From Olleya marilimosa CAM030 (GTDB taxonomy: Bacteria > Bacteroidota > Bacteroidia > Flavobacteriales > Flavobacteriaceae): a DNA stretch of 64,000 bases. The stretch spans positions 310,001 through 374,000 of the forward strand of contig NZ_JADR01000002.1 in the NCBI RefSeq assembly GCF_000518485.1. The letters run 5' to 3'. Numbering within the stretch: position 1 is the stretch's first letter; each line of letters opens with the position of its first letter. Shown here piece after piece: positions 24,791-35,133 of the stretch. The translations under genes were made by a program, and so were the position numbers. Below the pieces are notes generated by a model that worked only from the letters and a program-made list of their open reading frames with translations, had not been told where the DNA came from and made no database searches.

Positions 24791-25848
24791 TAGAAAAACT
24801 AACAACCAGGGCAATTGCATTGTTAAAGCAATTGATAGAAACGCAGTCGTTTTCTTCAGAAGAAGGGCCTACTGCTGCGCATATTGAGCAATGGTTTAAG
24901 CAACAAGATATTGCGTTTCATCGTACACAACATAATGTTTGGTCTACTAACAAGCATTTTGATGAAAGTAAACCAACCTTATTATTAAATTCACATCACG
25001 ACACAGTAAAACCAAATAATGGTTACACAAAAGATCCTTTTAAAGCTATTGTTGAAGATGGAAAATTATATGGTTTAGGAAGTAATGATGCAGGTGGTTG
25101 TTTGGTGAGTTTATTAGCAACCTACGCGTATTTTTACAATAGAGAAGATTTAAATTTTAATTTGGTTATTGTCGCTTCCGCTGAAGAAGAAAGCAGTGGA
25201 GAAAATGGATTAAATAGTATGTTACCTGTTATTCCAAAAGTAGACGTCGCTATTGTTGGAGAACCAACTTTAATGAATTTAGCTGTTGCCGAAAAAGGCT
25301 TGGTTGTGTTTGATGCAATCGTAAAAGGAACGCCAAGTCATGCTGCGCATCCAAATCATGATAATGCGATTTATAATACCATTCCAGTTTTAGAATGGTT
25401 TAGAAATTACACGTTCGATAAAAGTTCGGAAGCTTTGGGTGAAGTAAAATTAACCGTTACACAAATCAACGCAGGAAAGCAGCATAATGCAGTGCCAGCT
25501 GATGTAAAGTTAGTGGTAGATGTTAGAGTAAACGATAAATATTCCAATCAAGAAATTGTAGATATTTTACAAAAGGAAGCGCCTTGTGATAGTATTATTC
25601 CAAGAAGTATAAAATTAAATTCATCGTCTATTCCAATCGATCATCCATTGGTAATTGCAGGAATAGAAATTGGTAGAAGCACTTATGGTTCGCCAACATT
25701 ATCAGATCAAGCGGTTTTGAGTTGTCCTTCCTTAAAATTAGGTCCAGGAGATAGCACACGATCGCATTCTGCAGATGAGTTTATTTATTTAAATGAAATT
25801 GAAGAAGGCATTAAAATATATATCGAATTATTAGAAAAAGTATTGTAA
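24787..25848 (+). CDS. argE: Acetyl/succinylcitrulline deacylase (M20 family, ArgE-like)
   Basis: A 353-residue di-metal M20 peptidase-family enzyme. Metal and catalytic segments are NSHHDTVKP, GLGSNDAGG, SAEEESSGENG and the C-terminal GPGDSTRSHSADE. In a pathway with ArgF', it removes the acyl group from N-acylcitrulline to give citrulline for ArgG; in the standard pathway the substrate would be acetylornithine. The context favours acylcitrulline. It is coupled to argB by an ATGA overlap. A 138-base gap containing a large palindrome follows before argH. Confidence 0.88.
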   Translation: MIEKLTTRAIALLKQLIETQSFSSEEGPTAAHIEQWFKQQDIAFHRTQHNVWSTNKHFDESKPTLLLNSHHDTVKPNNGYTKDPFKAIVEDGKLYGLGSNDAGGCLVSLLATYAYFYNREDLNFNLVIVASAEEESSGENGLNSMLPVIPKVDVAIVGEPTLMNLAVAEKGLVVFDAIVKGTPSHAAHPNHDNAIYNTIPVLEWFRNYTFDKSSEALGEVKLTVTQINAGKQHNAVPADVKLVVDVRVNDKYSNQEIVDILQKEAPCDSIIPRSIKLNSSSIPIDHPLVIAGIEIGRSTYGSPTLSDQAVLSCPSLKLGPGDSTRSHSADEFIYLNEIEEGIKIYIELLEKVL

Positions 25849-25854
25849 GATTTT

Positions 25855-25956
25855 CGTCAGTTTGAGTGTTTCGACTGTAAGGAGAAATGTATCGAAAACA
25901 AGAAAATACTTCTCGATATAATTCTGATAAAAAAATCAGAATCACTCGAAGTAACG
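25855..25956. repeat. Long imperfect palindrome (argE-argH gap), copy C
   Basis: CGTCAGTTTGAGTG at the left end is the imperfect inverse of CACTCGAAGTAACG at the right end. Inner segments TGTATCGA and TCGATATA, and TCTGAT/ATCAGA, pair in turn. Its left half matches the central part of the MITE-like copies A and B (CGTCAGTTYGAGTG ... TGTATCGARAACAAG). Confidence 0.75.
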
Positions 25957-25986
25957 AAGAACAAATCAACAGATAAACTAAAGATT

Positions 25987-27261
25987 ATGAAACTCTGGGA
26001 CAAAGGTATTAGTATTGATAAAAAAATAGAACAATTTACAGTTGGAAACGACAGAGAAATAGATCTTCATATTGCTAAGTACGATGTGCAAGCGTCATTA
26101 GCTCATGCTATTATGTTGGAGTCCATTGGAATCATTTCTTCAGAAGAATTGCAACAATTAAAAAATGGTTTAAACGCTATTGCGGAAACTATAAAAAACG
26201 GAACCTTCGTTATTGAAGAATCCTTTGAAGATGTACATTCTAAAATTGAATACGAACTAACAAAAACTTTAGGCGATGTTGGAAAAAAAATTCACACAGC
26301 ACGTTCAAGAAACGATCAAGTTTTAGTTGCTCTTCAGTTATATTATAAAGAAAATTTAAAAGAAATTAACGAAAAAACAAATACGCTTTTTGAAACGCTT
26401 TTAGGCTTAGCCGAAACGCATAAAGAAGTTTTACTTCCAGGTTATACGCATTTACAAGTCGCAATGCCTTCTTCTTTCGGTTTGTGGTTTTCTGCTTATG
26501 CTGAGGTTTTAATAGATGATGTATACTTGCTAAATGCAGCATTAAAAACAGTAGATCAAAATCCGTTAGGTTCTGCTGCAGGTTACGGAAGTTCTTTTCC
26601 TATTGATAGAGAGTTAACAACAAAAGAATTAAACTTTGCGACCTTAAAATATAATGTGGTTGCTGCACAAATGAGTAGAGGGAAAAGCGAGAGAACTATC
26701 GCTTTAGCTTTAGGTAGTGTGTGTAATACATTGGCGCGTTTTGCAATGGATATTTGTGTGTATAATAGTCAGAATTTTGGCTTCATCGCTTTTCCTGATG
26801 AGCTTACTACAGGAAGCAGTATTATGCCACATAAAAAGAATCCAGATGTGTTTGAATTGATTAGAGGGAAAGCAAATAAAATTCAAGCCTTACATCATGA
26901 AATGGTTTTAATAACCAATAATTTACCAAGTGGTTACCATAGAGATTTTCAGTTGTTAAAAGAAAATATTATTGCAGCAATTGAAGATGTAAAGGACTTA
27001 TTAGACATTTTTAATTACGCTATTCAGCAAGTCATTGTAAAAGAAATAGACTTAAACGATGCCAAATACCAATACCTATTTACAGTTGATAATATTAATA
27101 CTTTAGTGGTTGAAGGAATGCCATTTAGAGAAGCCTATCAGAAAATTGGAGGTGAAGTAGAAAACGGAACGTACAAACCAGACACTTCAAAAAAACATAC
27201 TCATATTGGTAGTATTGGTAATTTGTGTTTGGATGGGATTAGAGCGAAGTATCCTAAGTAA
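25987..27261 (+). CDS. argH: Argininosuccinate lyase
   Basis: A 424-residue fumarase-superfamily enzyme that splits argininosuccinate into arginine and fumarate. Motifs are DVHSKIEYELT, KIHTARSRNDQV, PGYTHLQVAMP and the signature GSSIMPHKKNPDVFELIRGK carrying the flexible catalytic loop. It is somewhat shorter than the ~460-residue E. coli form, as usual in Bacteroidota. It is the last gene of the operon and is followed by a strong terminator shared with convergent gltD. Confidence 0.96.
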   Translation: MKLWDKGISIDKKIEQFTVGNDREIDLHIAKYDVQASLAHAIMLESIGIISSEELQQLKNGLNAIAETIKNGTFVIEESFEDVHSKIEYELTKTLGDVGKKIHTARSRNDQVLVALQLYYKENLKEINEKTNTLFETLLGLAETHKEVLLPGYTHLQVAMPSSFGLWFSAYAEVLIDDVYLLNAALKTVDQNPLGSAAGYGSSFPIDRELTTKELNFATLKYNVVAAQMSRGKSERTIALALGSVCNTLARFAMDICVYNSQNFGFIAFPDELTTGSSIMPHKKNPDVFELIRGKANKIQALHHEMVLITNNLPSGYHRDFQLLKENIIAAIEDVKDLLDIFNYAIQQVIVKEIDLNDAKYQYLFTVDNINTLVVEGMPFREAYQKIGGEVENGTYKPDTSKKHTHIGSIGNLCLDGIRAKYPK

Positions 27262-27311
27262 AATGATTATGTCATCTGCGTAGGTTTTGAAAACTTGTAG
27301 CATGAAGCCAT

Positions 27312-27343
27312 AAAAAAAGCACCTTTTTCAAGGTGCTTTTTTT
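27312..27343. terminator. Bidirectional terminator between argH and gltD
   Basis: A stem AAGCACCTT/AAGGTGCTT with loop TTTC, flanked by an A-run on the left and a T-run on the right. It can stop transcription from both the arg operon (+) and the gltBD operon (-). Confidence 0.9.
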
Positions 27344-27376
27344 ATTTAATAAGATACCTGCTTGCACAGTAATTTG

Positions 27377-28843
27377 TTATACTCTAGGCAAATCGCTATC
27401 ATCCTTTAAAGGTAAACAAGACTCACCCATCAAATATGTGTCAATATGATGTGCAGCTTGTCTTCCTTCAGAGATTGCCCAAACAATTAACGATTGTCCA
27501 CGACGCATATCTCCAGCAGCAAAAACACCAGGAACGTTAGTTGCGTAATCTTTGGTTGACGCTTCAATATTGGTTCTAAAATCCATATTTAAACCAAACT
27601 GGTCTGCTAATGTTTTTTCGGCTCCAGTAAATCCTAAAGCCAATAAGGCTAAGTCGCATTTCCATTCTTTTTCAGTGTTTGGAACCTCTTTAAGTTGTGG
27701 TCGTTCTCCTGGTTTGAAAATCCATTCAACTTCCACGGTTTTTAGTCCAATTAAATTTCCGTCCTTGTCTCCTAAAAATTCTTTTGTAGAAATACTAAAA
27801 AAACGTTCTACACCTTCTTGGTGTGATGAGGTTGTTTTTAACTTCATAGGCCAATAAGGCCAAGGTTGATGTGCTGGACGACCTTCGGTTGGTTTGCTTA
27901 AAATTTCAAAATTTGTCACCGAAGTTGCGCCATGACGATTAGAAGTACCAATACAATCGCTTCCTGTGTCTCCACCACCAATTACGATAACGTCTTTTCC
28001 TTTTGCAGAAATAATGTCTTTAAAGTCTACTAAACCATCTACATATTGATTGTTTAGCTTTAAAAAATCCATTGCTTGCGTGACACCTTTTAAGTCGGCT
28101 CCAGGAATTGGAATGCTTCTTCTTACTGTTGCACCACCACATAAAACTACTGCGTCAAAATCGTCTTTAAGTTGATTAGCATCTACATTAACACCAACAT
28201 GTGCATTAGTTTTAAAGGTGATTCCTTCCTCTTCTAAAACAGCAACACGTCTATCAATAACATGTTTTTCCATTTTAAAATCTGGAATTCCGTAACGTAA
28301 TAATCCACCAACTTTTTCATCGCGTTCAAAAACAGTAACGGTATGTCCTGCGCGATTTAATTGTTGTGCAGCAGCTAATCCAGCTGGTCCAGAGCCTATA
28401 ACAGCAACTGTTTTTTTGGTTCTTACTTTTGGTGGTTGTGCTGTAATCCAACCTTCATTAAAGGCAGTTTCTACTATGTTTTTTTCAATATTTTCTATCG
28501 TTACTGGGTCTTCATTAATACCTAAAACACAAGCTTCTTCGCATGGTGCTGGACATAAGCGTCCTGTAAACTCTGGGAAGTTGTTGGTTTTGTGTAAAAT
28601 TTCAGCAGCTTCTTTCCATTTTCCTTTGTAGACTTTATCATTAAAATCTGGAATTAAATTCCCAAGTGGACAACCACTATGGCAAAACGGAATTCCGCAA
28701 TCCATACAACGAGCACCTTGATCTTTTAGGTGATTCTCTGGTAATGTAATCGTAAATTCTTTGTAATTCTCTATGCGTTTTTCTGGCGCTATATAACTTT
28801 CGTTTTCACGCTTAAACTCTAAAAATCCTGTTATCTTTCCCAT
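27377..28843 (-). CDS. gltD: Glutamate synthase (NADPH), small subunit
   Basis: A 488-residue flavoprotein that passes electrons from NADPH through FAD and Fe-S clusters to GltB. N-terminal Cys clusters are ARCMDCGIPFCHSGCPLGN and GRLCPAPCEEACVLG. The FAD motif is GSGPAGLAAAQQLNRAGH and the NADPH motif is VIGGGDTGSDC. The C-terminal AAGDMRRGQSLIVWAISEG is family-typical. It begins three bases after the gltB stop, so the two are co-transcribed. It provides glutamate for the neighbouring ilv, leu and arg pathways. Confidence 0.97.
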   Translation of the reverse strand: MGKITGFLEFKRENESYIAPEKRIENYKEFTITLPENHLKDQGARCMDCGIPFCHSGCPLGNLIPDFNDKVYKGKWKEAAEILHKTNNFPEFTGRLCPAPCEEACVLGINEDPVTIENIEKNIVETAFNEGWITAQPPKVRTKKTVAVIGSGPAGLAAAQQLNRAGHTVTVFERDEKVGGLLRYGIPDFKMEKHVIDRRVAVLEEEGITFKTNAHVGVNVDANQLKDDFDAVVLCGGATVRRSIPIPGADLKGVTQAMDFLKLNNQYVDGLVDFKDIISAKGKDVIVIGGGDTGSDCIGTSNRHGATSVTNFEILSKPTEGRPAHQPWPYWPMKLKTTSSHQEGVERFFSISTKEFLGDKDGNLIGLKTVEVEWIFKPGERPQLKEVPNTEKEWKCDLALLALGFTGAEKTLADQFGLNMDFRTNIEASTKDYATNVPGVFAAGDMRRGQSLIVWAISEGRQAAHHIDTYLMGESCLPLKDDSDLPRV

Positions 28844-28846
28844 AAT

Positions 28847-31800
28847 TTACGCTAATTCTAGTTGTTCTTGTTCTAATCTCACTAAGGCTTGTCTGTACTC
28901 TTCTGGTAACACTTTTTTAAACTTAGAAAGGTAATTGTTCCAGTCCTTTAAAATACGTGCTGCTAATGGGCTTCCTGTTGCTCCAAAATGATTTTCGATT
29001 AATTGTTTTAACTGAAGACGATCTGCTTCGTTATCAATTGGATCGATATTTAAATCCTCAGTATTACAGTGTTGTTTAAACGTTCCTTTTTCATCTAAAA
29101 CATATGCAACTCCTCCACTCATTCCTGCTCCAAAGTTTCGACCTACAGTACCAAGAATAACAGCAACTCCACCAGTCATGTATTCACAACCATGATCTCC
29201 AATACCTTCAACCACTGCTTTTGCACCAGAATTTCTTACACAAAAACGTTCTCCAGCTTTACCATTTATATAAACTTCTCCAGAGGTTGCGCCATACAGT
29301 GTCACGTTTCCTGTGATGATATTATCTTCCGGAACGATGGTACATTTTTCTGGTACTTTAATAATTAATTTCGCTCCAGATAATCCTTTTCCTAGGTAAT
29401 CATTGGTGTTTCCGTGCACTGTAAATCTTAGACCTTTAGTAGCAAAGGCTCCAAAACTTTGTCCTGCAGAACCTGTAAAATCAATATTTATAGTGTCTTC
29501 TGGTAAACCATCTGCTCCGTAAATTTTAGAAATCTCGTTACTTATAACTGCTCCAACTGCTCTATCTATATTTGTGATAGGCATAGCTAAGTTTGTTTTT
29601 TGTCTTCTAAATAAAGCTTGATGTGCTTGTTTTATGATTTTAAAATCTAAGTGCACATTTAAGTTATGGTCTTGACAATACGTGTTGTATAGTTGTACAT
29701 CTTCTGCGACTTCTACTTTGTGTAAAATTGGTGTTAAATCAATTCCTGAAGATTTATAATGGTCTATGGCTTTGTTTCTGTTTAGTTTTTGAGATTGTCC
29801 AACCATTTCATTTATGGTTCTAAATCCTAATTTTGCCATAATCTCACGTAATTCTTGTGCCACAAAATACATGTAGTTAACGACGTGTTCTGGTTTGCCT
29901 TTAAACTTTTTACGTAATTCTGGATTCTGGGTTGCAATACCAACTGGACAGGTGTTTAGGTGACATACACGCATCATAATACAACCAGAAGCGACTAAAG
30001 GCGCTGTTGCAAAACCAAATTCTTCTGCTCCTAATAAACAGGCAATCGCGACATCACGTCCTGTTTTTAACTGACCGTCGCACTCTAAAACCACACGATT
30101 TCTAAGATCGTTCATGACTAAAGTTTGTTGCGCTTCTGCAATACCAAGTTCCCAAGGTAATCCTGTGTGACGTAATGATGTTAAAGGTGACGCTCCTGTA
30201 CCACCATCAAAACCAGAGACTAAAATAACATCTGCTTTAGCTTTAGCAACTCCTGCTGCTACTGTACCAACACCAATTTCTGATACCAATTTTACATTAA
30301 TTCTGGCTTCTCTATTTGCTGATTTTACATCGTAAATTAATTGCGATAAATCTTCAATAGAATAAATATCGTGATGTGGTGGTGGCGAAATTAACCCTAC
30401 ATAAGGTGTCGAGTTTCTTGTTTTTGCAATTTCTGGATTTACTTTAGGTCCAGGTAATTGTCCACCCTCACCAGGTTTTGCGCCTTGTGCTATTTTTATT
30501 TGAATTTCGCTTGCGCTTGTTAAGTAATTTGAAGTTACTCCGAAACGTCCAGAAGCGACTTGCTTGATTGCTGAGTTTTTCCAGTCTCCTTGAGAGCTTT
30601 TGTAAAATCGTTCTTGGTCTTCTCCACCTTCACCAGAATTGGATTTCCCTCCAATTCTATTCATGGCAACTGCTAAATTTTCATGTGCTTCTTTACTAAT
30701 TGAACCATAAGACATGGCTCCAGTTTTAAATCGCTTAACAATTTCTGTCCAAGGTTCTACTTCTTCTAATGGTATTGGGTCAAATTGATCAAATTCAAAC
30801 AGACCTCTTATAGTCATTAAGTTTTTAGATTGATTGTTTACCAGTTCTGAAAACTCTTTGAAAGTAGATGCTTTATTGTTTTTTACCGATTCTTGAAGTT
30901 TAGCAATTGTTAGAGGATTAAACATGTGTTTTTCTTGTCCTCGTCTCCATCTGTAATCTCCACCAACTTCAATTTGTGGTTCTGTGTTTTTATGAAAAGC
31001 TTTTTTGTGACGTTTAACAATTTCTTGTTCAATTTCTCTTAAGCCAATACCTTGAATTCGTGTTGGTGTGTTTGGGAAGTATTTTTCGACTGTCGAGGTT
31101 TTAATTCCGATACATTCAAATAATTGAGAGCCACGATACGAGTTTAAGGTGGAGATTCCGATTTTGTTCATCACCTTTAAAATTCCTTTTCCAATTGCTT
31201 TATTATAGTTTTTAATTGCTGTTAAATATTCTAAATCTGTAAGGTCTTCATTGTTGATTTGTTCTTGAACAATTTCATTTACAATATATGGGTTTACAGC
31301 ACTTGCGCCATAACCAAATAGTAAGGCAAAGTGGTGGACTTCACGAGGTTCTGCAGATTCAATAATTAAACTAATTCTTGAGCGTTTTTTTAATTTGTGT
31401 AAGGCGTGATTAACGTAAGAACAGGCTAAAAGTGCAGGAATTGGAGCGTGGTTCTCGTCTACAAATCTATCGGATAAAATAATGATGTTTGCACCTTTAT
31501 CTATTGCTTTTGATGCTTTGGTTACTAAGTTTTCAAGAGCGACTTCCAATTCATTTAGGCCACGATTTACTTCGTATAACATTGAAATAGATTCGACTTT
31601 AAAATCAGGATTAGTATCATAATCTCTAATTTTATCTAAATCATGTTTTGAAATAACAGGATTCTGGATTTTTAATTTTTTACAATGTTCGGCATTGATA
31701 TTAAAAATATTAACATCGCTTCCAAGCGTTAAACTTATGTCTGTAATTAACTCTTCTCTAATTCCGTCTAAAGGCGGATTGGTAACTTGAGCAAACAATT

Positions 31801-33343
31801 GTTTAAAATAATTGTAAATTAATTGTGGTCTTTCTGATAAAATAGCAATTGGAGTATCGCTTCCCATAGATCCAATAGGCTCTTTTCCTAATTGAGCCAT
31901 AGGTCGAATAATGGTGTTTAAATCTTCTTCGGTATAACCAAAGACAACTTCGCGTTTTTTAAGATCTATTTCATCATACTTAATTGGTCCTTTTTTGGCT
32001 TCAATATCTCTGAGGTGTACTAAATTTTCGTTTAACCATTGTCTGTAAGGATGTTTGGCTGCTATTTCTTCTTTAATTTCTTCATCATTAACAATACGAC
32101 CTTCGCTCATGTTAACTAAAAACATTTTTCCTGGTTCTAAACGACCATGGAATTCTATGTTTTCTGGAGCAATATCTACAACTCCAGTCTCAGAAGACAT
32201 GATAACATTTCCTTGTTTTGTTACGGTATACCTTGAAGGACGTAAACCATTTCGGTCTAAAACTGCTCCAATAAAATTACCATCTGTAAATGGGATTGAA
32301 GCTGGTCCATCCCAAGGCTCCATTAAGCAAGAATTAAATTCGTAAAAAGCACGTTTTGAATCAGACATATTTGGGTTTTTCTCCCAAGCTTCAGGCACCA
32401 ACATCATCATAGCTTCAGGAAGTGAGCGACCAGTCATTAATAACAATTCTACAACCATATCTAGTGTGGCAGAGTCTGATTTTCCTTTTAAAACTGTTGG
32501 GATAATTTTTTTAATATCGTCACAAAATAATGGACTTTCCATAATTTCTTCACGAGAAAACATGCGTGACACATTACCTCTAACAGTGTTTATTTCTCCA
32601 TTATGACAGATATATCTAAATGGTTGGGCTAAATCCCAAGTTGGAAATGTATTGGTAGAAAAACGTTGGTGTACTAATGCTAATCGTGTATCTAACGCTG
32701 AATTAAATAAATCTAAATAATATTCATTAATATGTTCAGGCATTAATAAGCCTTTAAATATTATAATTTTAGTAGATAAACTTGGCAGGTAAAAAAATTG
32801 TGCTTCAGATAATTTAGAATCATAAATAGTATGTTCTGCTATTTTACGTGCAGCATATAATTTGATATTGAATTCTCTTTCGGTTTGGGTATCGCTAGCT
32901 TTTCCTATAAAAATTTGTTTTACAAATGGTTCTGTAACTTTTGCAATTTCGCCTAACACATCACTATTAACTGGCACATCTCTCCAGCCAATTAATTTAA
33001 GGCCTTGATTTTGGATTTCTTTTTCAAAAACATCAATACAATATTGACGTTGGTTTTCTTTTTTAGGAAGAAATACATTACTAACCGCATATTCTCCAGC
33101 TTCTGGTAAATCAAACTCGCAGAAAATTTTGAAAAACTTATGTGGAATATCAATTAAAATACCTGCTCCATCACCTGTAACTCCATCCGAACTTACTGCA
33201 CCACGATGCTCTAATTTTACTAAAATTTCTAGTGCTTTATGTATGATATCGTTAGATCGTTTTCCTGTTAAACTACAGATAAATCCTGCACCACAATTAT
33301 CGTGTTCAAATTCTGGTAAATACAATCCTTGTTTTTTAAGCAT
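28847..33343 (-). CDS. gltB: Glutamate synthase, large subunit
   Basis: A 1498-residue enzyme that makes two glutamates from glutamine and 2-oxoglutarate. It has an N-terminal Ntn glutaminase domain with the expected nucleophile Cys17 in EHDNCGAGF, so a 16-residue propeptide must be removed. A central domain, the FMN-binding synthase barrel and the [3Fe-4S] segment [19 protein letters not shown] follow, then the C-terminal GXGXG beta-helix domain (~1230-1480). Full length, no frameshift. A hairpin AAGGC/GCCTT (33359-33376) lies in its short upstream region. It is divergent from the porin-glnK-amt unit. Confidence 0.97.
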   Translation of the reverse strand: MLKKQGLYLPEFEHDNCGAGFICSLTGKRSNDIIHKALEILVKLEHRGAVSSDGVTGDGAGILIDIPHKFFKIFCEFDLPEAGEYAVSNVFLPKKENQRQYCIDVFEKEIQNQGLKLIGWRDVPVNSDVLGEIAKVTEPFVKQIFIGKASDTQTEREFNIKLYAARKIAEHTIYDSKLSEAQFFYLPSLSTKIIIFKGLLMPEHINEYYLDLFNSALDTRLALVHQRFSTNTFPTWDLAQPFRYICHNGEINTVRGNVSRMFSREEIMESPLFCDDIKKIIPTVLKGKSDSATLDMVVELLLMTGRSLPEAMMMLVPEAWEKNPNMSDSKRAFYEFNSCLMEPWDGPASIPFTDGNFIGAVLDRNGLRPSRYTVTKQGNVIMSSETGVVDIAPENIEFHGRLEPGKMFLVNMSEGRIVNDEEIKEEIAAKHPYRQWLNENLVHLRDIEAKKGPIKYDEIDLKKREVVFGYTEEDLNTIIRPMAQLGKEPIGSMGSDTPIAILSERPQLIYNYFKQLFAQVTNPPLDGIREELITDISLTLGSDVNIFNINAEHCKKLKIQNPVISKHDLDKIRDYDTNPDFKVESISMLYEVNRGLNELEVALENLVTKASKAIDKGANIIILSDRFVDENHAPIPALLACSYVNHALHKLKKRSRISLIIESAEPREVHHFALLFGYGASAVNPYIVNEIVQEQINNEDLTDLEYLTAIKNYNKAIGKGILKVMNKIGISTLNSYRGSQLFECIGIKTSTVEKYFPNTPTRIQGIGLREIEQEIVKRHKKAFHKNTEPQIEVGGDYRWRRGQEKHMFNPLTIAKLQESVKNNKASTFKEFSELVNNQSKNLMTIRGLFEFDQFDPIPLEEVEPWTEIVKRFKTGAMSYGSISKEAHENLAVAMNRIGGKSNSGEGGEDQERFYKSSQGDWKNSAIKQVASGRFGVTSNYLTSASEIQIKIAQGAKPGEGGQLPGPKVNPEIAKTRNSTPYVGLISPPPHHDIYSIEDLSQLIYDVKSANREARINVKLVSEIGVGTVAAGVAKAKADVILVSGFDGGTGASPLTSLRHTGLPWELGIAEAQQTLVMNDLRNRVVLECDGQLKTGRDVAIACLLGAEEFGFATAPLVASGCIMMRVCHLNTCPVGIATQNPELRKKFKGKPEHVVNYMYFVAQELREIMAKLGFRTINEMVGQSQKLNRNKAIDHYKSSGIDLTPILHKVEVAEDVQLYNTYCQDHNLNVHLDFKIIKQAHQALFRRQKTNLAMPITNIDRAVGAVISNEISKIYGADGLPEDTINIDFTGSAGQSFGAFATKGLRFTVHGNTNDYLGKGLSGAKLIIKVPEKCTIVPEDNIITGNVTLYGATSGEVYINGKAGERFCVRNSGAKAVVEGIGDHGCEYMTGGVAVILGTVGRNFGAGMSGGVAYVLDEKGTFKQHCNTEDLNIDPIDNEADRLQLKQLIENHFGATGSPLAARILKDWNNYLSKFKKVLPEEYRQALVRLEQEQLELA

Positions 33344-33660
33344 AATAAGTCAATTTAAAAGGCTTTTTTGGGCCTTATTTAATACCCAAGATACACGCTA
33401 TCAACTGAATTTGAAAAAAGTAGAAACACTTTTTCGAAATTCTGATTTAGACTATTATTTAATGCGCTATAAATAATTTTTCATCACTTATTCTGATAAA
33501 TTGTTAAAATAAAAAACACAATAAATAGGATTGTTTGTTGCGAAAACGATTGCGTAAAATATAAAAAACTGAATATTATATAAGTAAAACATGTTTTTTG
33601 TAAGAATTACTCATTATCAACAATGTGAGATTATTAAAATATGTACATGTATTTTGTGAT

Positions 33661-33734
33661 ACCCTATAAAAAATAGGGTTAAAAATAAAATTATAATAAA
33701 AATGAGTTTGTAACCCTGTGTTTTTTGGGGGTTA
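33661..33734. repeat. ACCCT/AGGGT inverted repeats upstream of the porin promoter
   Basis: ACCCTAT (33661-33667) pairs with ATAGGGT (33673-33679), and TAACCC (33711-33716) pairs with GGGTTA (33729-33734). AGGGTTA (33675-33681) also complements TAACCCT (33711-33717). The second repeat overlaps the -33 element, so a repressor or activator site is a reasonable guess. Confidence 0.5.
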
Positions 33735-33756
33735 AATTTTTTTTAACATAGATTTG
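33724..33756 (+). promoter_or_regulatory. Promoter of porin-glnK-amt operon
   Basis: TTTG (33724-33727) and an exact TAGATTTG (33749-33756) are separated by 21 bases, matching the Bacteroidota consensus. The porin ATG is 33 bases after the -7 element. Confidence 0.75.
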
Positions 33757-33789
33757 GGATATTAACCAACCAATTTAACACCAATTATT

Positions 33790-34776
33790 ATGAAACAATT
33801 ACTGACCTTGTCGCTTCTTTTGGTTGCAACAACATTGTTTGCTCAAGAGGATGCTAATACACCAGAAAAAAAGTTTGCATTTGAAGGTAGTGTGGATGCG
33901 TATTACAGAACCAATTTAACTGCACCAAATGATGAAAATCAAATTGCACCTGAAACATCTTTTGCTGATACAGGTGGATTTTCTTTAGGAATGGGAAATA
34001 TTATTGCATCCTATGAAAAAGGACGTGTTGGAGCAGTTGCGGATTTAGTCTTTGGGCCAAGAGGTGAAGCTGCAAGTGCAACAGTATTAAATCAGTTGTT
34101 TGCTTTTTATAATATTAGCGAAAACACCAAATTAACCTTAGGAAAGTTTAATACGTTTTTAGGATACGAAGTTATTGCACCAGCTGGAAACTTTAATTAT
34201 AGTACGTCTTATTTGTTTTCTAATGGACCATTCTCTCATACGGGTTTGAAAGCAGACTTTACTTTGTCAGAAGATTTTAGCTTAATGTTAGGAGTGTTTA
34301 ATCAAACGGATGTTACAGAGTTTAATCCAGACGGAAGTTATGCAGTAGGTGCGCAATTAGGATATGATGGGCAGTATTTAAACGTATTATATGATGCTGC
34401 AGGTTTAGGTTTTGAAGTAGACTATACTGGAGGTTTTGATATGTCAGAAGATTTTTTTGTTGGTATTAATGCTGCGTATGCGGATAATGATGGTGAAGGA
34501 TTTTATGGCGTTGATTTGTATCCTCAATATGGTCTTAGTGAAACCTTTACTATAGGATTAAGAGGGGAATATTTTCAAACGCAAAGTGAATTAGTAGATG
34601 ATGATCCAAGTGTTATTGGATTAACACTTACTGGGAGCTTGGTTATTGACGAAGACTTAATTGTTAAACCAGAATTTAGATTTGATAGTAGTTCTGATGA
34701 TGCGTTTATTGATACAGATTTAATGGCTACAAAAACCTTGGGTTCTTTTGTTTTGGCAGCGATATATAAATTTTAA
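33790..34776 (+). CDS. Outer-membrane beta-barrel porin (OmpL-like, bbp2 type)
   Basis: A 328-residue exported protein. The signal peptide MKQLLTLSLLLVATTLFAQ is followed by a barrel made of amphipathic strands ending in the C-terminal aromatic VLAAIYKF. The segment FEGSVDAYYRTNLT plus LTLGKFNTFLGYEVI and NFNYSTSYLFSNGPFSHTG is the pattern of the putative beta-barrel porin-2 (bbp2) family. It is the first gene before glnK and amt, 12 bases upstream of glnK. A natural role is outer-membrane passage of ammonium or small nitrogen compounds; this is inferred from context. Confidence 0.82.
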   Translation: MKQLLTLSLLLVATTLFAQEDANTPEKKFAFEGSVDAYYRTNLTAPNDENQIAPETSFADTGGFSLGMGNIIASYEKGRVGAVADLVFGPRGEAASATVLNQLFAFYNISENTKLTLGKFNTFLGYEVIAPAGNFNYSTSYLFSNGPFSHTGLKADFTLSEDFSLMLGVFNQTDVTEFNPDGSYAVGAQLGYDGQYLNVLYDAAGLGFEVDYTGGFDMSEDFFVGINAAYADNDGEGFYGVDLYPQYGLSETFTIGLRGEYFQTQSELVDDDPSVIGLTLTGSLVIDEDLIVKPEFRFDSSSDDAFIDTDLMATKTLGSFVLAAIYKF

Positions 34777-34788
34777 TACAATCTAATT

Positions 34789-35127
34789 ATGAAAAAAGTA
34801 GAAGCAATAATCAGGAAATCTAAATTTTCTGCAGTTAAAAAAGCATTGCATGAAGTTGGAGTAAATTTTTTCTCCTATTGGGATGTTACTGGTTTAGGTA
34901 ACGAAAAAGAGGGTCATGTTTATAGAGGGGTTTCTTATAGTACAAGTGATATACAAAGACGCTATTTATCAATAGTTGTTAATGATGATTTTGAAGAAGT
35001 AACCATAAAAGCCATTTTAGAATCAGGTTCTACCGGAGAAGTTGGTGATGGTAAAATATTTGTCTCACAAATTGATGAGGTCTATAGAATACGAACAGGA
35101 GCAAAAGGAGGAAATACTTTAAAATAA
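34789..35127 (+). CDS. glnK: P-II nitrogen regulatory protein (GlnK/GlnB family)
   Basis: A 112-residue trimeric signal protein. The N-terminus MKKVEAIIRKSKFSAVKKAL and the C-terminal ISQIDEVYRIRTGAKG (ATP/2-oxoglutarate site) are conserved. The T-loop reads NEKEGHVYRGVSYST, with Tyr50 in the position of the uridylylated Tyr51. It lies six bases before amt, the classic pairing in which GlnK plugs the ammonium channel when nitrogen is plentiful. Linked to amt, so glnK is a better symbol than glnB. Confidence 0.94.
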   Translation: MKKVEAIIRKSKFSAVKKALHEVGVNFFSYWDVTGLGNEKEGHVYRGVSYSTSDIQRRYLSIVVNDDFEEVTIKAILESGSTGEVGDGKIFVSQIDEVYRIRTGAKGGNTLK

Positions 35128-35133
35128 AAAACC

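Larger units (their letters stand above)
33344..33789. other. Divergent control region gltB / porin-glnK-amt
   Basis: 446 AT-rich bases without a convincing gene. On the gltB side there is an AAGGC-N8-GCCTT hairpin (33359-33376). On the other side are inverted repeats at 33661-33679 and 33711-33734 and a promoter at 33724-33756. A 12-codon frame at 33641-33676 is probably chance. I saw nothing else between about 33380 and 33640. Confidence 0.6.

Noticed and set aside
28847-33343. gltB seeming to lack an N-terminal nucleophile
   Set aside because: Cys17 in the DNCGAGF motif is expected after propeptide removal, so the enzyme is normal.
33641-33676. 12-codon frame rich in Tyr upstream of the porin operon
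   Set aside because: No amino-acid bias fitting the operon's function and it lies upstream of the promoter; probably chance.
33711-33744. Alternative ACCCT/AGGGT hairpins with a T-run, resembling an attenuator before the porin gene
   Set aside because: An exact promoter (TTTG-N21-TAGATTTG) lies on or after these repeats, so transcription would start downstream of them; they are more likely DNA operator sites.
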